Shown here piece by piece: positions 63,453-64,000 of a stretch of 64,000 nt of DNA (positions within the stretch are counted from its first letter, which is position 1; each line of letters begins with the position of its first letter). The DNA comes from Xanthomonas sp. AM6 (GTDB taxonomy: Bacteria; Pseudomonadota; Gammaproteobacteria; Xanthomonadales; Xanthomonadaceae). The notes below the pieces were generated by a model. The model made no database searches. It was not told where the DNA came from and saw only the letters and a list, made by a program, of their open reading frames with translations. The stretch spans positions 1,886,501 through 1,950,500 of the forward strand of contig NZ_CP106869.1 in assembly GCF_025665335.1 (NCBI RefSeq), given 5' to 3'. Made by a program: the position numbers and the translations under genes.

Positions 63453-64000
63453 TTGTCGAATCGTAAGATCGTTGCGGCCGCAGTGGTGGTCGCACTCACT
63501 GCCGTTGCCGGCTATTTCCTGTCCGGCTACCTGGTGCTGCTGCTGCTCAAGCTGGACACCCGCCTGTTCGGGCTGGGCACCTACTACGAATACGTGCATG
63601 CCATCGGCTTGCCGCAGGTCGCGCCGTTCGTCGGCAAGATCAAGTGGGCGGGCTACCTGGGCTTCGGCTTGCCGGGGTTGCTGTGCCTGCTGACGCTGGT
63701 GCTGATGTTCAAGCCGCGCAAGCAGGCCCTGCACGGCGACGCCCGTTTCGCCGGCGCCTCCGACCTGGCCAAGCACGGTCTGTTCAAGCAGAGCGGCAAC
63801 GGCATCGTGGTCGGCAAGTTCCGCGGCAAGCTGGTGCGCCTGAGCGGGCAGCAGTTCGTCATCCTGGCCGCGCCCACCCGCTCGGGCAAGGGCGTCGGCG
63901 TGGTGATCCCGAACCTGCTCGAATACCAGGAATCGGTGGTGGTCCTGGACATCAAGCAGGAAAACTTCGACCTCACCAGCGGCTGGCGCGCCAGCCAGGG
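63453..64000 (+). CDS. virD4: VirD4/TraG-type coupling ATPase of a type IV secretion system (3' end beyond window)
   Basis: The first 182 codons of a membrane-anchored coupling protein. TTG 63453 follows GAGGATAGGGG; no ATG fits better. Two N-terminal helices (VAAAVVVALTAVAGYFLSGY, AGYLGFGLPGLLCLLTLVLM) flank a short periplasmic part. LHGDARFAGASDLAKHGL, the nucleotide-binding P-loop LAAPTRSGKGVGVVIPNLL and VVVLDIKQENFDLTSGWRA follow, all characteristic of VirD4. In xanthomonads virD4 heads the chromosomal X-T4SS that injects toxins into rival bacteria; that the rest follows outside the window is inference. Confidence 0.88.
   Translation, partial: MSNRKIVAAAVVVALTAVAGYFLSGYLVLLLLKLDTRLFGLGTYYEYVHAIGLPQVAPFVGKIKWAGYLGFGLPGLLCLLTLVLMFKPRKQALHGDARFAGASDLAKHGLFKQSGNGIVVGKFRGKLVRLSGQQFVILAAPTRSGKGVGVVIPNLLEYQESVVVLDIKQENFDLTSGWRASQ

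Overview
The window is a G+C-rich chromosomal segment of a gammaproteobacterium, most likely a Xanthomonas or a close relative in Xanthomonadaceae. The signs are the codon usage, the short GGGATTCGGGAATC-type intergenic repeats, the TGTAGGAGCGGCTTCAGCCGCGAC-type REP pairs, an Oar-like TonB-dependent receptor, the sspAB-petABC order, a fimU-pilVWXY1E minor-pilin locus and the start of a VirD4-type secretion locus. The assignment is an inference from family and repeat recognition; no search was run. Most of the window is ordinary core chromosome in tightly overlapping operons.

Region 1 (1-20.4 kb) is a polyamine uptake and catabolism island. It holds a truncated MFS carrier, a gamma-glutamylpolyamine oxidase (puuB), two gamma-glutamylpolyamine synthetase paralogues, the gamma-Glu-GABA hydrolase puuD, a putrescine/omega-amino-acid transaminase (spuC-like), two tandem periplasmic binding lipoproteins, the ABC transporter genes potG-potH-potI, and a succinate-semialdehyde dehydrogenase. 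Together they would import putrescine or spermidine and convert it to succinate. An EmrA-EmrB-outer-membrane-factor efflux system sits between the binding proteins and the rest of their transporter. A long paired inverted repeat with flanking CAR/YTG tracts sits before spuC.

Region 2 (20.4-32 kb) is the conserved miaB-phoH-ybeY-corC neighbourhood on the minus strand, with corA. At the position where lnt usually follows corC there is a DUF4105/Lnb-type membrane protein. Between miaB and phoH lies an insertion: an LCMT-like methyltransferase, a FAD-linked oxidase and a divergent XRE regulator.

Region 3 (32-47 kb) carries a GST with a divergent WYL regulator, a lytic transglycosylase, the cytochrome bc1 operon petABC, sspA-sspB, DUF3301 and DUF2272 genes, nadC, a Trm112-like gene, purE-purK, an Fe/Mn-SOD-family gene, grxD, a degenerate SDR and a MarC-family gene. 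An unlisted 50-codon gene is wedged with overlaps at both ends between petB and petC. Its product copies the helix C-cd1 (quinol-oxidation-site) segment of cytochrome b. The SOD-family protein keeps its metal ligands but has Leu at Tyr34 and Glu at Gln69.

Region 4 (47-64 kb) has the TonB-dependent receptor, ppnN, an AlgZ/FimS-like kinase divergent from the minor-pilin operon fimU-pilV-pilW-pilX-pilY1-pilE, tRNA-Asn, a second FimT-type pseudopilin with a GRAR motif, uvrB, tRNA-Val, a small unknown gene and the 5' part of a VirD4/TraG coupling ATPase cut by the window end. The best candidates for something undescribed are the bc1 mini-protein, the Y34L/Q69E SOD-like protein and the Lnb-type protein in the lnt position.
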